DNA of 34,251 nucleotides from Caldifarciminota bacterium (GTDB lineage Bacteria; Hydrothermota; Tepidihabitantia; B3-TA06). The translations under genes were made by a program, and so were the position numbers. Under the pieces are notes generated by a model. That model was not told the DNA's origin. It made no database searches and worked only from the letters and a program-made list of their open reading frames with translations. Positions 23,244 to 31,561 of this stretch are shown here, one piece after another; positions within the stretch are counted from its first letter, which is position 1, and each line of letters begins with the position of its first letter. The stretch spans positions 1-34,251 of the forward strand of contig JAFGSK010000085.1 in assembly GCA_016934635.1 (NCBI GenBank). Reading direction: 5' to 3'.

Positions 23244-23381
23244 ATGCCGAAAAGAACGTATCAACCGAGTAGATTGAAACGCAAACGTGCGCACGGTTTT
23301 CGTAAACGTATGGCGACATCTGACGGTCGTCAGATACTCAAACGCAGACGGGCAAAGGGTCGCAAACGTCTTTCGGCGTAG
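23244..23381 (+). CDS. rpmH: 50S ribosomal protein L34
   Basis: A 45-aa basic ribosomal protein with the standard L34 sequence: [19 protein letters not shown], then [20 protein letters not shown] and RKRLSA. It is first in the conserved rpmH-rnpA-yidD-yidC order typical of origin regions, and dnaA is not upstream here. AGAAAGGAG gives a good ribosome binding site. Another frame is open through most of the gene and runs into rnpA. Confidence 0.98.
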   Translation: MPKRTYQPSRLKRKRAHGFRKRMATSDGRQILKRRRAKGRKRLSA

Positions 23382-23397
23382 CGCTATTGGAAGCCGA

Positions 23398-23739
23398 TTG
23401 GATAAAGGGCGCAAACAAAGGCTCTCAAGTCGTGAAAACCTGAGAGGAAGAACCGTTATCAGGGAAGTGCTGCAAGAAAGCCCGGTGCGAAGCGGTGCTA
23501 TCGCGGCCTACCTGACTGAAGGAGATGGGAGGCGGGTCGGTTTTTTTGTACCCAAACGTATCGGGAATGCGGTAGAGCGCAACCGCCACAAGCGGCACAT
23601 GCGCGAGATTTACAGGAAGATGAAGATGAAGTTTCCTCTAGGTAATATTATCTTTCAGATGAGGGAAAGTGCAGGATGGGATGAACTTTGTAAAGATTTT
23701 GAAGATTGTGCTGAAAGGTTTGCAAGACGCTCTGGTTAA
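23398..23739 (+). CDS. rnpA: Ribonuclease P protein component
   Basis: RnpA is the small basic protein subunit that helps RNase P RNA trim tRNA 5' leaders. Here it is 113 aa, with [19 protein letters not shown] at the N-terminus and the signature [28 protein letters not shown], which contains the RNR motif. TTG 23398 with GGAAG 4 nt upstream gives a normal length. The frame is open back to 23245, and GTG 23287 inside rpmH would add 37 residues, as in the overlapping rpmH/rnpA of Thermus; I regard that as less likely. It overlaps yidD by 59 nt. Confidence 0.9.
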   Translation: MDKGRKQRLSSRENLRGRTVIREVLQESPVRSGAIAAYLTEGDGRRVGFFVPKRIGNAVERNRHKRHMREIYRKMKMKFPLGNIIFQMRESAGWDELCKDFEDCAERFARRSG

Positions 23740-23938
23740 CATCCTGGTTTTTTTGATCAAGGCATACCAGATAGCGTTTGCAGGCGTACCATCTTCGTGC
23801 AGGTTCGAGCCGACATGCTCGACTTACGCTATAGAGGCAATCCAGAGGCACGGTCCGTTTAAAGGAGTAACAATGGCAGTCTGGCGCGTATTAAGATGTA
23901 ACCCCTGGAATCCAGGGGGATACGACCCTGTGAGGTAG
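23681..23938 (+). CDS. yidD: Membrane protein insertion efficiency factor YidD
   Basis: YidD is a small membrane-associated protein that helps YidC-dependent insertion. The 85-aa product has an amphipathic/hydrophobic N-terminus ([13 protein letters not shown]) and the conserved Cys-containing core [22 protein letters not shown]. It ends with [19 protein letters not shown] 23681 was chosen; GTG 23669 is an alternative adding four residues. It starts inside rnpA and ends 5 nt before yidC. Confidence 0.93.
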   Translation: MNFVKILKIVLKGLQDALVNILVFLIKAYQIAFAGVPSSCRFEPTCSTYAIEAIQRHGPFKGVTMAVWRVLRCNPWNPGGYDPVR

Positions 23939-23943
23939 ATCAT

Positions 23944-25875
23944 ATGGAACAGAAAGGCGGAATGTCATCAATCGTCGTTATAGTGCTTTTGGCAGTGGTT
24001 TTGATTGTGTTTTTCGTGTTCGGAGGACAGAGATGCTTGGGAAGTTCAGGCGCGGGCGGATGTATGGGAGGCGGCCAGACAGCCGAACGACCTGCCAAGG
24101 ATACAAGCAGTACCAGAACTGTTTCAGAAGCCATAGTTCTTCAAAACGATAAGATAAAGGTCAGGATTATACCCAGTTATCCTTGGTCGCGTATAGATCA
24201 GGTTGAACTCGTGGAATTGAAGGACGAGAAGGAGTTATCCAGACTCAAAGAGTGGGAGGATTCAACAAAATTCAATATGAGGATTGCGGCAGATACAACC
24301 GGAACCGTTCCTGTCAGGCTTCTTGAGCCGACGCTGTACATAGTCGCGAAAGATAAGCCAGAGAAATTTTACGGAAAGAAGGATAGTTTCGTTACCAATA
24401 CCCATGATACCTTGACCTGGGATAAGGGGATGGATTCTCTCGATAAATCACGGCTTGAGGAGAAAGGTTTTAATTTTACAAAGACAGCGGGATTCGAGAT
24501 ATTTATCCCTGGGGACGGAAGGATTTCGGTAGATACCTTCTGGAACGAATCAGGTGATAAATCGAGTACCGTCCTGGTGTGGAGAGACAGCCTCGGGAAC
24601 GAGAACCGGATCACCCTTACACTCGACGGATACGCGGTAAAGGTCGAGCGCCTGGATACCCTTGGCGCCGGCGGTTTGACCTTCAAATGCTACGACGGCC
24701 TGGCTAAGACCGAGCCTCACGACAGAACAGAGACAACCCTTTACCGGCTTTATTATGGGGCAAGGTTCGAGGGTGGACTTAAAATCAGGTCTGTTAAATC
24801 AAATTACGAAAAAAAACGGGCCACATATTTAAAGAAGATGAGTGAAAAGAAGGCTGCAAAGAATCCCGTTGAATCTGGTCCGTACAGTTGGATCGGTCTA
24901 CGCAACAAGTACTTTGCGACCATAATAATACCCGAGAATCCTATCGCCGCACAGTTGGACACCTCCATCCAGGTGCGCGCGGACCAGCGCATCGGGTTTT
25001 CTCTCGAGGTGCCTGATGAAAACTCCTACAGCATCTACTTCGGACCCCAGGATTACTTCCAGTTGGGAAAGATGTATAAAGGGCTGCGTCTGAGAAGTAT
25101 CGTTGAGATGGGCGCCGGCTGGTATCGCTGGTTAAGCGAAGGCATCCTTCTGATATTCAAACTCCTGCACGATTTGATAGGCAACTACGGTATTGTAATA
25201 ATAATCTTCGCCTTACTGATCAAGCTCATCTTCCTTCCGTTATCCCGTATGCAGAATCGCAACATGCAGAAGATGCAGATGCTTCAGCCTAAACTCAAGG
25301 AGCTTCAGGAGCGTTTCAAGGACGACCCCAGGAGGTTCCAGCAAGAGCAACAGCAGTTGTTCAAAAATCACGGCTACTCTCCCCTTGGTGGCTGTCTCCC
25401 TCTACTTATACAGTTGCCTGTTTTCTTCGGGCTTTACGGTGTTCTCCGAAATACTATTGCTTTGCGCGGTGCAGAATTCGTGAAGCTTTTTTCCGTTGAA
25501 GTCCATAAGGCTTTCGATTTTCTTTTCATTCACGTTCCAGCCGGCAGGCTTGTTTGGCTGGCTGACCTTTCCATGTACGATCCCTTCTACATCCTACCCG
25601 TTCTCATGGGCGTGGCCTCGGTAATACAGAGCCTGCGTTCAAACGTTAATCCTCAGCAGCGAATGATGACTCTGATAATGCCCATATTTATTACTGTAAT
25701 CTTCCTTAATTTCCCTTCAGGATTGCAGTTATACTGGTTATTTTTTAATATCCTCTCCATTATCGAGTTTGCCCTTTTCAGGAGAGGATCTAGTGGAGGA
25801 ACTCAATGGCAGACGAAGCAGCAAACCAGAGAGATTACTTCGGCGAAGAGCTTGCCGAAGTCCTCTCGAAGATAA
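23944..25875 (+). CDS. yidC: Membrane protein insertase YidC
   Basis: YidC inserts and folds inner-membrane proteins, alone or with SecYEG. The 643-aa form is the Gram-negative type: an N-terminal helix (about 9-29), a large periplasmic domain (about 60-375), then the five-helix core. The core starts at GNYGIVIIIFALLIKLIFLP, where the groove residue is Lys instead of the Arg of E. coli. The cytoplasmic hairpin with MLQPKLKELQERFKDDPRR follows, then GGCLPLLIQLPVFFGLYGVL. The basic tail overlaps the start of jag by 70 nt in another frame. Confidence 0.96.
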   Translation: MEQKGGMSSIVVIVLLAVVLIVFFVFGGQRCLGSSGAGGCMGGGQTAERPAKDTSSTRTVSEAIVLQNDKIKVRIIPSYPWSRIDQVELVELKDEKELSRLKEWEDSTKFNMRIAADTTGTVPVRLLEPTLYIVAKDKPEKFYGKKDSFVTNTHDTLTWDKGMDSLDKSRLEEKGFNFTKTAGFEIFIPGDGRISVDTFWNESGDKSSTVLVWRDSLGNENRITLTLDGYAVKVERLDTLGAGGLTFKCYDGLAKTEPHDRTETTLYRLYYGARFEGGLKIRSVKSNYEKKRATYLKKMSEKKAAKNPVESGPYSWIGLRNKYFATIIIPENPIAAQLDTSIQVRADQRIGFSLEVPDENSYSIYFGPQDYFQLGKMYKGLRLRSIVEMGAGWYRWLSEGILLIFKLLHDLIGNYGIVIIIFALLIKLIFLPLSRMQNRNMQKMQMLQPKLKELQERFKDDPRRFQQEQQQLFKNHGYSPLGGCLPLLIQLPVFFGLYGVLRNTIALRGAEFVKLFSVEVHKAFDFLFIHVPAGRLVWLADLSMYDPFYILPVLMGVASVIQSLRSNVNPQQRMMTLIMPIFITVIFLNFPSGLQLYWLFFNILSIIEFALFRRGSSGGTQWQTKQQTREITSAKSLPKSSRR

Positions 25876-26285
25876 TTTTTCTGGCGGGCTTCCGCGCCCG
25901 GGTGGAGTGGCATAGGCGGGCCGAAAACGATTACTACATAAATGTGCGGACGCGCCGCTCCGATGGCCTTCTTATAGGCAGATCAGGCGAAACACTCCGA
26001 GCCCTTCAACAGGTCGTTCAGGCGATACTTCAGCACCGGCATTCCCGTCTTCCCTCGATAGTGGTTGATGTGGGCGGTTACAAGCAGCGCAGGGAGAATT
26101 TCTTAAGAAAAAAGGCAATGGCTATTGCGAAGATTGTCTCCGAAACCGGCAGGGAAATGGCGCTCGATCCACTTACCGACAAGGAACGAAGGCTTGTGGA
26201 GACGGCTCTTGACGAGATGGAGGGCATCCGTTACTACACAATTGGGACTGGTTACAGAAAGAACGTTATCATCGCGCCACGGTGA
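25806..26285 (+). CDS. jag: Jag/KhpB-type RNA-binding protein (KH-R3H)
   Basis: A 159-aa RNA-binding protein of the Jag/KhpB/SpoIIIJ-associated family, usually next to yidC. A KH-like domain with GLLIGRSGETLRALQQVV (GxxG loop) spans about 10-85. An R3H domain with RKKAMAIAKIVSETGREMALDPLTDKERR spans about 95-155. The N-terminal Jag-N domain found in longer homologues is absent. ATG 25806 lies in the yidC tail with GGAGG upstream. mnmE follows. Confidence 0.92.
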   Translation: MADEAANQRDYFGEELAEVLSKIIFLAGFRARVEWHRRAENDYYINVRTRRSDGLLIGRSGETLRALQQVVQAILQHRHSRLPSIVVDVGGYKQRRENFLRKKAMAIAKIVSETGREMALDPLTDKERRLVETALDEMEGIRYYTIGTGYRKNVIIAPR

Positions 26286-26301
26286 CGTCTTTGACTCGGT
26301 G

Positions 26302-27639
26302 ATGCATCTGGATCGGCTTCAGGACGTGATCGTTGCTCCGGCTACACCAGCGGGTGTGAGTGCGGTTGCCATGGTAAGGGTATGTGGCCCCCAGACACTC
26401 AGGATGTGCGATCAGGTATTCAAGGGAAACAAACGTCTCAGCGATATGCAGGGGCACCGTTTAGTTAACGGTCTTATTTTGGATGGAAAGCAGATAGTAG
26501 ATGAGGTGATTGCAGCGGTGTACCGTGCTCCTCACAGCTATACAACTGAAGATATGGTGGAGTTTTACCTGCACGGCAATCCGATAATCGTTGATAGGGT
26601 GATGGATCTTCTTGTTGACGTGGGGGCTCGTGTGGCGCGTCCAGGGGAGTTCACCGAGCGCGCCTATCTGCACGGCAGGATCGACATGACCCAGGCCGAG
26701 GCCGTGTTAGCTGCAATCGAGGCAAAGACCATAGACGGTATCCATTCAGCCATGGCTCAGCTTAGAGGTGATCTTTCCGTTAAGATTGAGGACTTCGTTT
26801 CCAGGATAAAAACCCTTGTGACTAACCTGGAGGCTCAGCTTGAGTTTCCGGAAGAGGATTTGCCTGAGGATTCTTCAGCACCTGTGATTAAGGAACTGCT
26901 GCGTGAAGTTGAGGACGTAAGAGCGTCATTTCGAAGGGGGCGCAGTCTGAGACAGGGCTTGAGCGTCGTTCTTCTTGGCAGACCTAATGTAGGTAAATCC
27001 ACTTTATTCAACGCCCTTTTAGGTGAGGAGCGTGCGATCGTTACGCCGGTTGCAGGCACGACCCGTGATTTGGTGGTCGGGAAAATGCAGCTTCCAGGCG
27101 GACAGGTGCGACTTTTCGATACTGCAGGACTCGCCGCAGCCCGGGCCTTACCTGATAAAATGGCGGTACGCAGGGCCATAGGCGCTGCGAACCGCGCCGA
27201 CTTCCTTGTTATTATTCTGGACGCTACATCAGGTTTCGTTGCCGCAGACGAAGAACTTTTGAAGCTTTTACAGACTAAGCCAGGTGTTGTTGTCTGGAAC
27301 AAGATAGATAAGGTAAAAAAACCGCCGTCCCTGTCTGAGAAGTCGGTCAAGCCTTTGCCGTTATCCGCTTTGAAGCGTACTAATATAGACCTTTTAGCCG
27401 CTCGTTTGACAAAAGAGGTGTCCTGTAAGGAGGGAGACGTATTTTTCGCCAATCGCTATCAAGAGGATCAGCTCAAGAGGCTGGCCCAGAAGCTGCGCAG
27501 CGGGCTTGATGTCGCTTACATGGATATGCGCGCCAAGGAACTGCGGGAGGCTCTCGGGTTGATGACCGGGGCTGACCATTCAACGGTAACCGAGAAGATT
27601 TTGGATGATATGTTCACGCGCTTCTGTATAGGAAAGTAA
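26302..27639 (+). CDS. mnmE: tRNA modification GTPase MnmE
   Basis: MnmE, with MnmG, installs the (carboxymethyl)aminomethyl group on wobble U34 of certain tRNAs. From ATG 26302 the protein is 445 aa, the usual length. The folate-binding N-domain begins VIVAPATPAGVSAVAMVRV and contains ARPGEFTERAYLHGRIDMTQ. The inserted G domain has G1 GRPNVGKSTLFN, the TTRD switch, G3 DTAG and G4 NKID. The C-terminus is FCIGK with the catalytic-site Cys. A longer frame begins at 26125 within jag but would add non-homologous sequence. No clear Shine-Dalgarno precedes 26302, so GTG 26299 or translational coupling remain possible. Confidence 0.95.
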   Translation: MHLDRLQDVIVAPATPAGVSAVAMVRVCGPQTLRMCDQVFKGNKRLSDMQGHRLVNGLILDGKQIVDEVIAAVYRAPHSYTTEDMVEFYLHGNPIIVDRVMDLLVDVGARVARPGEFTERAYLHGRIDMTQAEAVLAAIEAKTIDGIHSAMAQLRGDLSVKIEDFVSRIKTLVTNLEAQLEFPEEDLPEDSSAPVIKELLREVEDVRASFRRGRSLRQGLSVVLLGRPNVGKSTLFNALLGEERAIVTPVAGTTRDLVVGKMQLPGGQVRLFDTAGLAAARALPDKMAVRRAIGAANRADFLVIILDATSGFVAADEELLKLLQTKPGVVVWNKIDKVKKPPSLSEKSVKPLPLSALKRTNIDLLAARLTKEVSCKEGDVFFANRYQEDQLKRLAQKLRSGLDVAYMDMRAKELREALGLMTGADHSTVTEKILDDMFTRFCIGK

Positions 27640-27655
27640 TCTGGAGGTTTGATTC

Positions 27656-28060
27656 GTGTATAAGCGTTTACTGGTTTACATCGATCCGGCCGAGACCAGG
27701 TTGGAAGAGTTGGAAGGATTCCTTGATTTGGCTTCACAACTCGGCTGCCGGATCATTGCATTGGCCGTTCTCGAACCAGAACCGGAGAAGCATTCGGCCA
27801 AGGAGACCGAACTCCGTGAAGCACTGGAAGATAGAGCCTGGAAATTTCTCTATGAGATAGAGGATACGGCGTTCGGTCGTGAGATCAAAAACTCGCTGAT
27901 GGTAGAGGAAGGAAAACCGGAGGAAGTTATCGCTTCGGTCGTTAAAAGCTACGAAGTAGATATTTGCGCTACTTTTGCCTACAAGAGTATTGACATAGGC
28001 AGTCTTTTGAATAGGCTGGTTAACGTTCCCTTATTGCTCCTCAACCAGGAGGGACAATGA
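27656..28060 (+). CDS. Universal stress protein-like protein
   Basis: A 134-aa protein with the UspA-like alpha/beta pattern: MYKRLLVYIDPAETRLEELE (strand 1 and helix), GCRIIALAVLEPEP (strand 2), a long charged helix, and ICATFAYKSIDIGSLLNRLV before VPLLLLNQ (last strand). The ATP-binding G-x2-G-x9-G-S motif of some USPs is not clearly present. It starts at GTG 27656 with GGAGG upstream. Its TGA overlaps the ATG of the PTS-type gene (ATGA), so the two are coupled. Its role is probably regulatory. Confidence 0.75.
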   Translation: MYKRLLVYIDPAETRLEELEGFLDLASQLGCRIIALAVLEPEPEKHSAKETELREALEDRAWKFLYEIEDTAFGREIKNSLMVEEGKPEEVIASVVKSYEVDICATFAYKSIDIGSLLNRLVNVPLLLLNQEGQ

Positions 28061-28512
28061 TTCGACTCAGTGAAGTAATCAGGGAGGAAGGCATAATCCT
28101 CAACCTCAAGGCGGAGGAAAAGGTAGATGTTATCAAGGAACTCGTATCGAAGCTCAAGGGTCTTAAGTTAATCGAGGATGAGGCCGCTTTCCTGGCCGAC
28201 ATACTGAAACGAGAGAACCTTGAGAGCACAGGTATCGGACTTGGTGTGGCCATACCTCATGCCAGGACAAAGGCTGCCCGGGAGTTGATCCTTACTTACG
28301 GGTATTCACGAAAAGGGGTGGATTTCAACTCCCTTGACGGAAAGCCTTCCCACTATATCTTTTTAATAACCGCTCCGGAGGATCAGAAGACTCAATATAT
28401 CATAGCCCTGGCTCGTCTGTCGAAGATACTTCGCAGGGAAGATACACGCTCCCGGCTTTCAAAGGTATCTACCACAGAGGAGGTGGTGGAAGTCCTCAAG
28501 GACGTTGAGTAA
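28057..28512 (+). CDS. PTS EIIA-type (fructose/nitrogen) protein
   Basis: A 151-aa PTS EIIA domain protein of the fructose/mannitol/PtsN class. The phospho-accepting His is in GLGVAIPHARTKA (about His68). Other family marks are IKELVSKL near the N-terminus and HYIFLITAPEDQKTQYI followed by ALARLSKILR. No EIIB or EIIC genes adjoin it, so a PtsN-like regulatory role or use with a unit elsewhere is likely. It overlaps the USP-like gene by ATGA. Confidence 0.9.
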   Translation: MIRLSEVIREEGIILNLKAEEKVDVIKELVSKLKGLKLIEDEAAFLADILKRENLESTGIGLGVAIPHARTKAARELILTYGYSRKGVDFNSLDGKPSHYIFLITAPEDQKTQYIIALARLSKILRREDTRSRLSKVSTTEEVVEVLKDVE

Positions 28513-28514
28513 TC

Positions 28515-28545
28515 CTTACCCGGCAGGGGAGTCCTGCGGGGTAAG
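28515..28545. terminator. Hairpin between convergent transcription units
   Basis: CTTACCC-G-GCAGG pairs with CCTGC-G-GGGTAAG around a short loop (one G/G mismatch), just after the EIIA stop and before the end of the metalloprotease gene. It could stop transcription from the left; T-tracts are weak. Confidence 0.55.
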
Positions 28546-28574
28546 AATCAATGTTCTTTGTTATCGCCAGCGGA

Positions 28575-31532
28575 TCACTTGATCAGCAGCACTTTATTCA
28601 CTTTTTGAGCCTCGCCGCAAGCCAGGCGGATGAAGTACACACCTGAACCTAACTTGCCGCCCTGGGTATCGCTTCCGTCCCACTCAATAGCCCCATTTAC
28701 AGTCTCAAGGCTCCATTTGCGAACCAAACGTCCCTGACAATCATAGATGTTGAGTTCGGCATCTTCTGCATCCAGAGGTAAGGTATAACAAATACTAAGC
28801 TTGCTTATGGCGAATGGAGATGCAGAAAGCTCCATTACATCGGGCTTGATTATTCCAAGGCGGCTTTGACCGCCTTCTCCGAAGGCGCCTCCGCCGGAGA
28901 AGGACAGGCTCCGCAGGTTTATCTCGTCGCCGAATTGGTTGCTTTCCAGCCACGCCAGATGGTATTTGCCGTCGCCGCTAATGACGTGAGGAACCGTAGA
29001 TGTAGAGTGCGGGGTATGCGAAACAGTGATGTTTTCGCCGGAGTGCCGACACATTATCTCGCCTTCTTCCGACCAAAAGACGTGAGGGGTGTAGTGTTTT
29101 TCGACTACAGGCTGGGTAGAGTTGCTTTCAGGCGTGTTGCTCAGGTTCGCAGGGTATTCCCATAAGCCGGGAACAGGTCCGCTTAAGTTCACCGAGCTTA
29201 TGAAGATATCCGTATGATCGGGTGCAAGGGTCTGGTGGAGCGCCGAAGCAACAGCATAAAGTATCCCATCGCAATACACTATACATGGCGGGCTGACGGA
29301 TGCGAACTGCCCACCTGGATTTGCACCAATTGTGATTACGTTATTCCACTCGCCGTCCTCGAAATAAGTATGTCCGGCAAATGCGTTAGGCGCTAGGAAG
29401 ACTGCGTGAACCCGACCCTGATCATCCCGGGCCAAGGAGACGGTTGCACCGCCCACGTCTCCTTGAACGGCCGGGACGTGATACCAGCCGATTGTATCTG
29501 TGACTATCGCGGACGGTCTGGGGTTTCCAACCGGGAACCTGAAACACAGCACCGGCAGGCTGTCAATGAGCGGCGGACCACCACCACCGCTTTCGAGATA
29601 GGTGTTCCTGTGTATCCCGGTTGCAACGAAGACCGTGCCGCCGCTGATTTCTATCGCAGGCGGAGTAAAATAGGCTGTCCCGTAAGATGCTGAATCGGAT
29701 AGATTCGCCTTTGCATTCAAGGAGCCGGTCCAGTCCACTTCGTCGGGCACGGACCCGGACATGACGCCCCTGCGATACCAGAGCCCGTGGTCAGGGGCTT
29801 CGCCCTCCAGCCAGCACAGATGTACTGTCCGGGCAGGGCCGATCTGGAGGGCAGGGTAGCCGGCTCCGGAGTTGCTCAGGCTCAGGTGCCGCTTCGCGTC
29901 GACCAGGTCCTGTAAATCGAGCGTAGCTGATTCGCCTTTGAACATGGTGCTGAACGCAACGCGGCCGCTTAGGGTGTAGACCAGCATGATTCGAGTCTCG
30001 GTTTCTCCCTCCAGGTAGCATACGTTTCGCTGGTTGTTTCCGCCTAATGCCATAGACATGTTTGGCTCGCTGCCGGCAAGACAGTACTTGTAAAGCAGGT
30101 CGGCTTTCATTGCGTCTATCCCGTACTGTTGTATGTTGCGGACTGCCGCCCGTGGAGGGAGTATAGAGCCAAAGGTGTCTACGATTCCAGACTTATAGCC
30201 GTACTGCTCACGCGAGGACGGGTTTGTGAGGCCGTCGAACTGGGTGTAACCGAAGTCGGGCCAGAAGAAGCACTCAGCGTCTCCCTTATTACCGCTGCCC
30301 GGATAGTAGTTCTGCGGCCTCATATCAAGATGATCGCGGCCTCGCACCGGATCAGGCGTATTCAGGTCGACCGCGTCGTTAGTCCTGTTCCATTTAAAAC
30401 ATCCGTGCGCGCACTCAAGATCTTGAGGCTTTCTAAGATAATCCAGGGAATCCAACTTGGACATCCGACCTCTACCGGGCGGTCCCCACTCGTCGCCGCC
30501 CCAGTCGCCTTTGCAGTCGTGCCATATAAGTAGACCTCTTCCGGGCCACAGACGTTCGTAGAAACTTTGCCTCATGTGACAGGAAAGGTAGAAGAGGTCC
30601 CGGTCGGTGCCGCTCTCCTCTTTGTTGAGCACGTAGACCTCGCCTGCGGTCTGGTCCTGGATTACTTGGTTGAAAAGGTTTTTTGACGGGTATACCCATA
30701 TCCGGTCTATCCACCCCATTTGTGCCCGCCATACAGGGTTTATGGGCGAGGGCAGGCCGCCTTCCTGCTCGTTGCGGAACCCGCAGCCAATGGCCTGCGG
30801 CTCGAACCCGCCTAGGCCGTAGTGATCTGCGTTGTACCCTATGTCGGGAAGCCATTCGTGGTTGAACTCGTGCACTACGCCTGCAACTATGTCGCCTTTC
30901 TTCGTGGAATAGTTCCTGCTGTAGCCGAAGAGATTGACGAATATCGTGTCGCCGTTGGGCATGGTTTGGTTTGTTCTGTAAGTTGCGTCGCTTCCGCCGA
31001 CGCCCCAGCTTCCGTCGACCTCCGGCGAGATTATGAACAACCACACGAACGGTGTATCGTTTTCGTCCGGGTGGTCGTTATCAGGATAATACATGGCGCT
31101 TTGGGTAAAGACGTGCTCGGCCTCCGCGTCGAGCCTGTTAATCAGTCCAGTAAAAAAAGGCCCGTTGCCTTGATCGAAAGGCGACATCGGCGTCCAGAGT
31201 CCTTCCATAACGTAGCAGTAGGTGTTCTGCCTGCCCCAGCACTCGGCGTTCACTATAAACCTGCCCTGCGAACACTTTTTGTAATAGTCAGGAATCGTGG
31301 GTGGCAGAGCGTTTTTGTCGCATATCTCGAACGCATACCCAGGCAAAGGGGTGTTCTGGCCGTGGTGATAGGTGTGGCTCGAGTTATTCCACTCCCCGAG
31401 TGCGTAAACGAAGACCGCCTTTACTGTATCGATGTAGTCGTATGCCCTGGCAGGCGCGTCAGGGTTGTAGCTCGCCTGCAAAGACGAAAAGGCCAAGACG
31501 GCTGCGATTGCTGCAGCGATTCTTGTTTTCAT
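28575..31532 (-). CDS. Exported M6-like metalloprotease with FlgD-Ig-like tail
   Basis: A 985-aa exported protein with a signal peptide (MKTRIAAAIAAVLAFSSLQA). The zinc-protease motif HExxH is HEFNH at 221-225, in the context GVVHEFNHEWLPDIGYN. This resembles the HEFGHxLGLPD region of immune-inhibitor-A/M6 peptidases, although the spacing to PD differs. The middle (about 510-880) contains loosely repeated beta-strand units with LCWLEGE, HVFWSEEGE and HLAWLESN, propeller-like. The C-terminus is the FlgD-Ig-like module ending KVNKVLLIK. GGAGG precedes ATG 31532. It follows the WD40-like gene by 19 nt and is probably its operon partner. Cleavage targets are unknown. Confidence 0.85.
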   Translation of the reverse strand: MKTRIAAAIAAVLAFSSLQASYNPDAPARAYDYIDTVKAVFVYALGEWNNSSHTYHHGQNTPLPGYAFEICDKNALPPTIPDYYKKCSQGRFIVNAECWGRQNTYCYVMEGLWTPMSPFDQGNGPFFTGLINRLDAEAEHVFTQSAMYYPDNDHPDENDTPFVWLFIISPEVDGSWGVGGSDATYRTNQTMPNGDTIFVNLFGYSRNYSTKKGDIVAGVVHEFNHEWLPDIGYNADHYGLGGFEPQAIGCGFRNEQEGGLPSPINPVWRAQMGWIDRIWVYPSKNLFNQVIQDQTAGEVYVLNKEESGTDRDLFYLSCHMRQSFYERLWPGRGLLIWHDCKGDWGGDEWGPPGRGRMSKLDSLDYLRKPQDLECAHGCFKWNRTNDAVDLNTPDPVRGRDHLDMRPQNYYPGSGNKGDAECFFWPDFGYTQFDGLTNPSSREQYGYKSGIVDTFGSILPPRAAVRNIQQYGIDAMKADLLYKYCLAGSEPNMSMALGGNNQRNVCYLEGETETRIMLVYTLSGRVAFSTMFKGESATLDLQDLVDAKRHLSLSNSGAGYPALQIGPARTVHLCWLEGEAPDHGLWYRRGVMSGSVPDEVDWTGSLNAKANLSDSASYGTAYFTPPAIEISGGTVFVATGIHRNTYLESGGGGPPLIDSLPVLCFRFPVGNPRPSAIVTDTIGWYHVPAVQGDVGGATVSLARDDQGRVHAVFLAPNAFAGHTYFEDGEWNNVITIGANPGGQFASVSPPCIVYCDGILYAVASALHQTLAPDHTDIFISSVNLSGPVPGLWEYPANLSNTPESNSTQPVVEKHYTPHVFWSEEGEIMCRHSGENITVSHTPHSTSTVPHVISGDGKYHLAWLESNQFGDEINLRSLSFSGGGAFGEGGQSRLGIIKPDVMELSASPFAISKLSICYTLPLDAEDAELNIYDCQGRLVRKWSLETVNGAIEWDGSDTQGGKLGSGVYFIRLACGEAQKVNKVLLIK

Positions 31533-31542
31533 CTTTTCCTCC

Positions 31543-31561
31543 TTTGAGGTGTTACCTCAAA
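31543..31561 (-). promoter_or_regulatory. Hairpin touching the metalloprotease ribosome binding site
   Basis: TTTGAGGT and ACCTCAAA form an 8-bp stem around a 3-nt loop. In the minus-strand mRNA it covers the stop of the WD40-like gene and ends directly at the GGAGG of the metalloprotease. It may tune translation or partly terminate transcription. Confidence 0.5.

Noticed and set aside
26835..27452. 205-aa open frame on the minus strand
   Set aside because: Antisense to the G domain of mnmE; Ser/Arg/Thr-rich low-information translation typical of a shadow.
30822..31547. 241-aa open frame on the plus strand
   Set aside because: Antisense shadow of the metalloprotease gene; no ribosome binding site and no recognisable domain.
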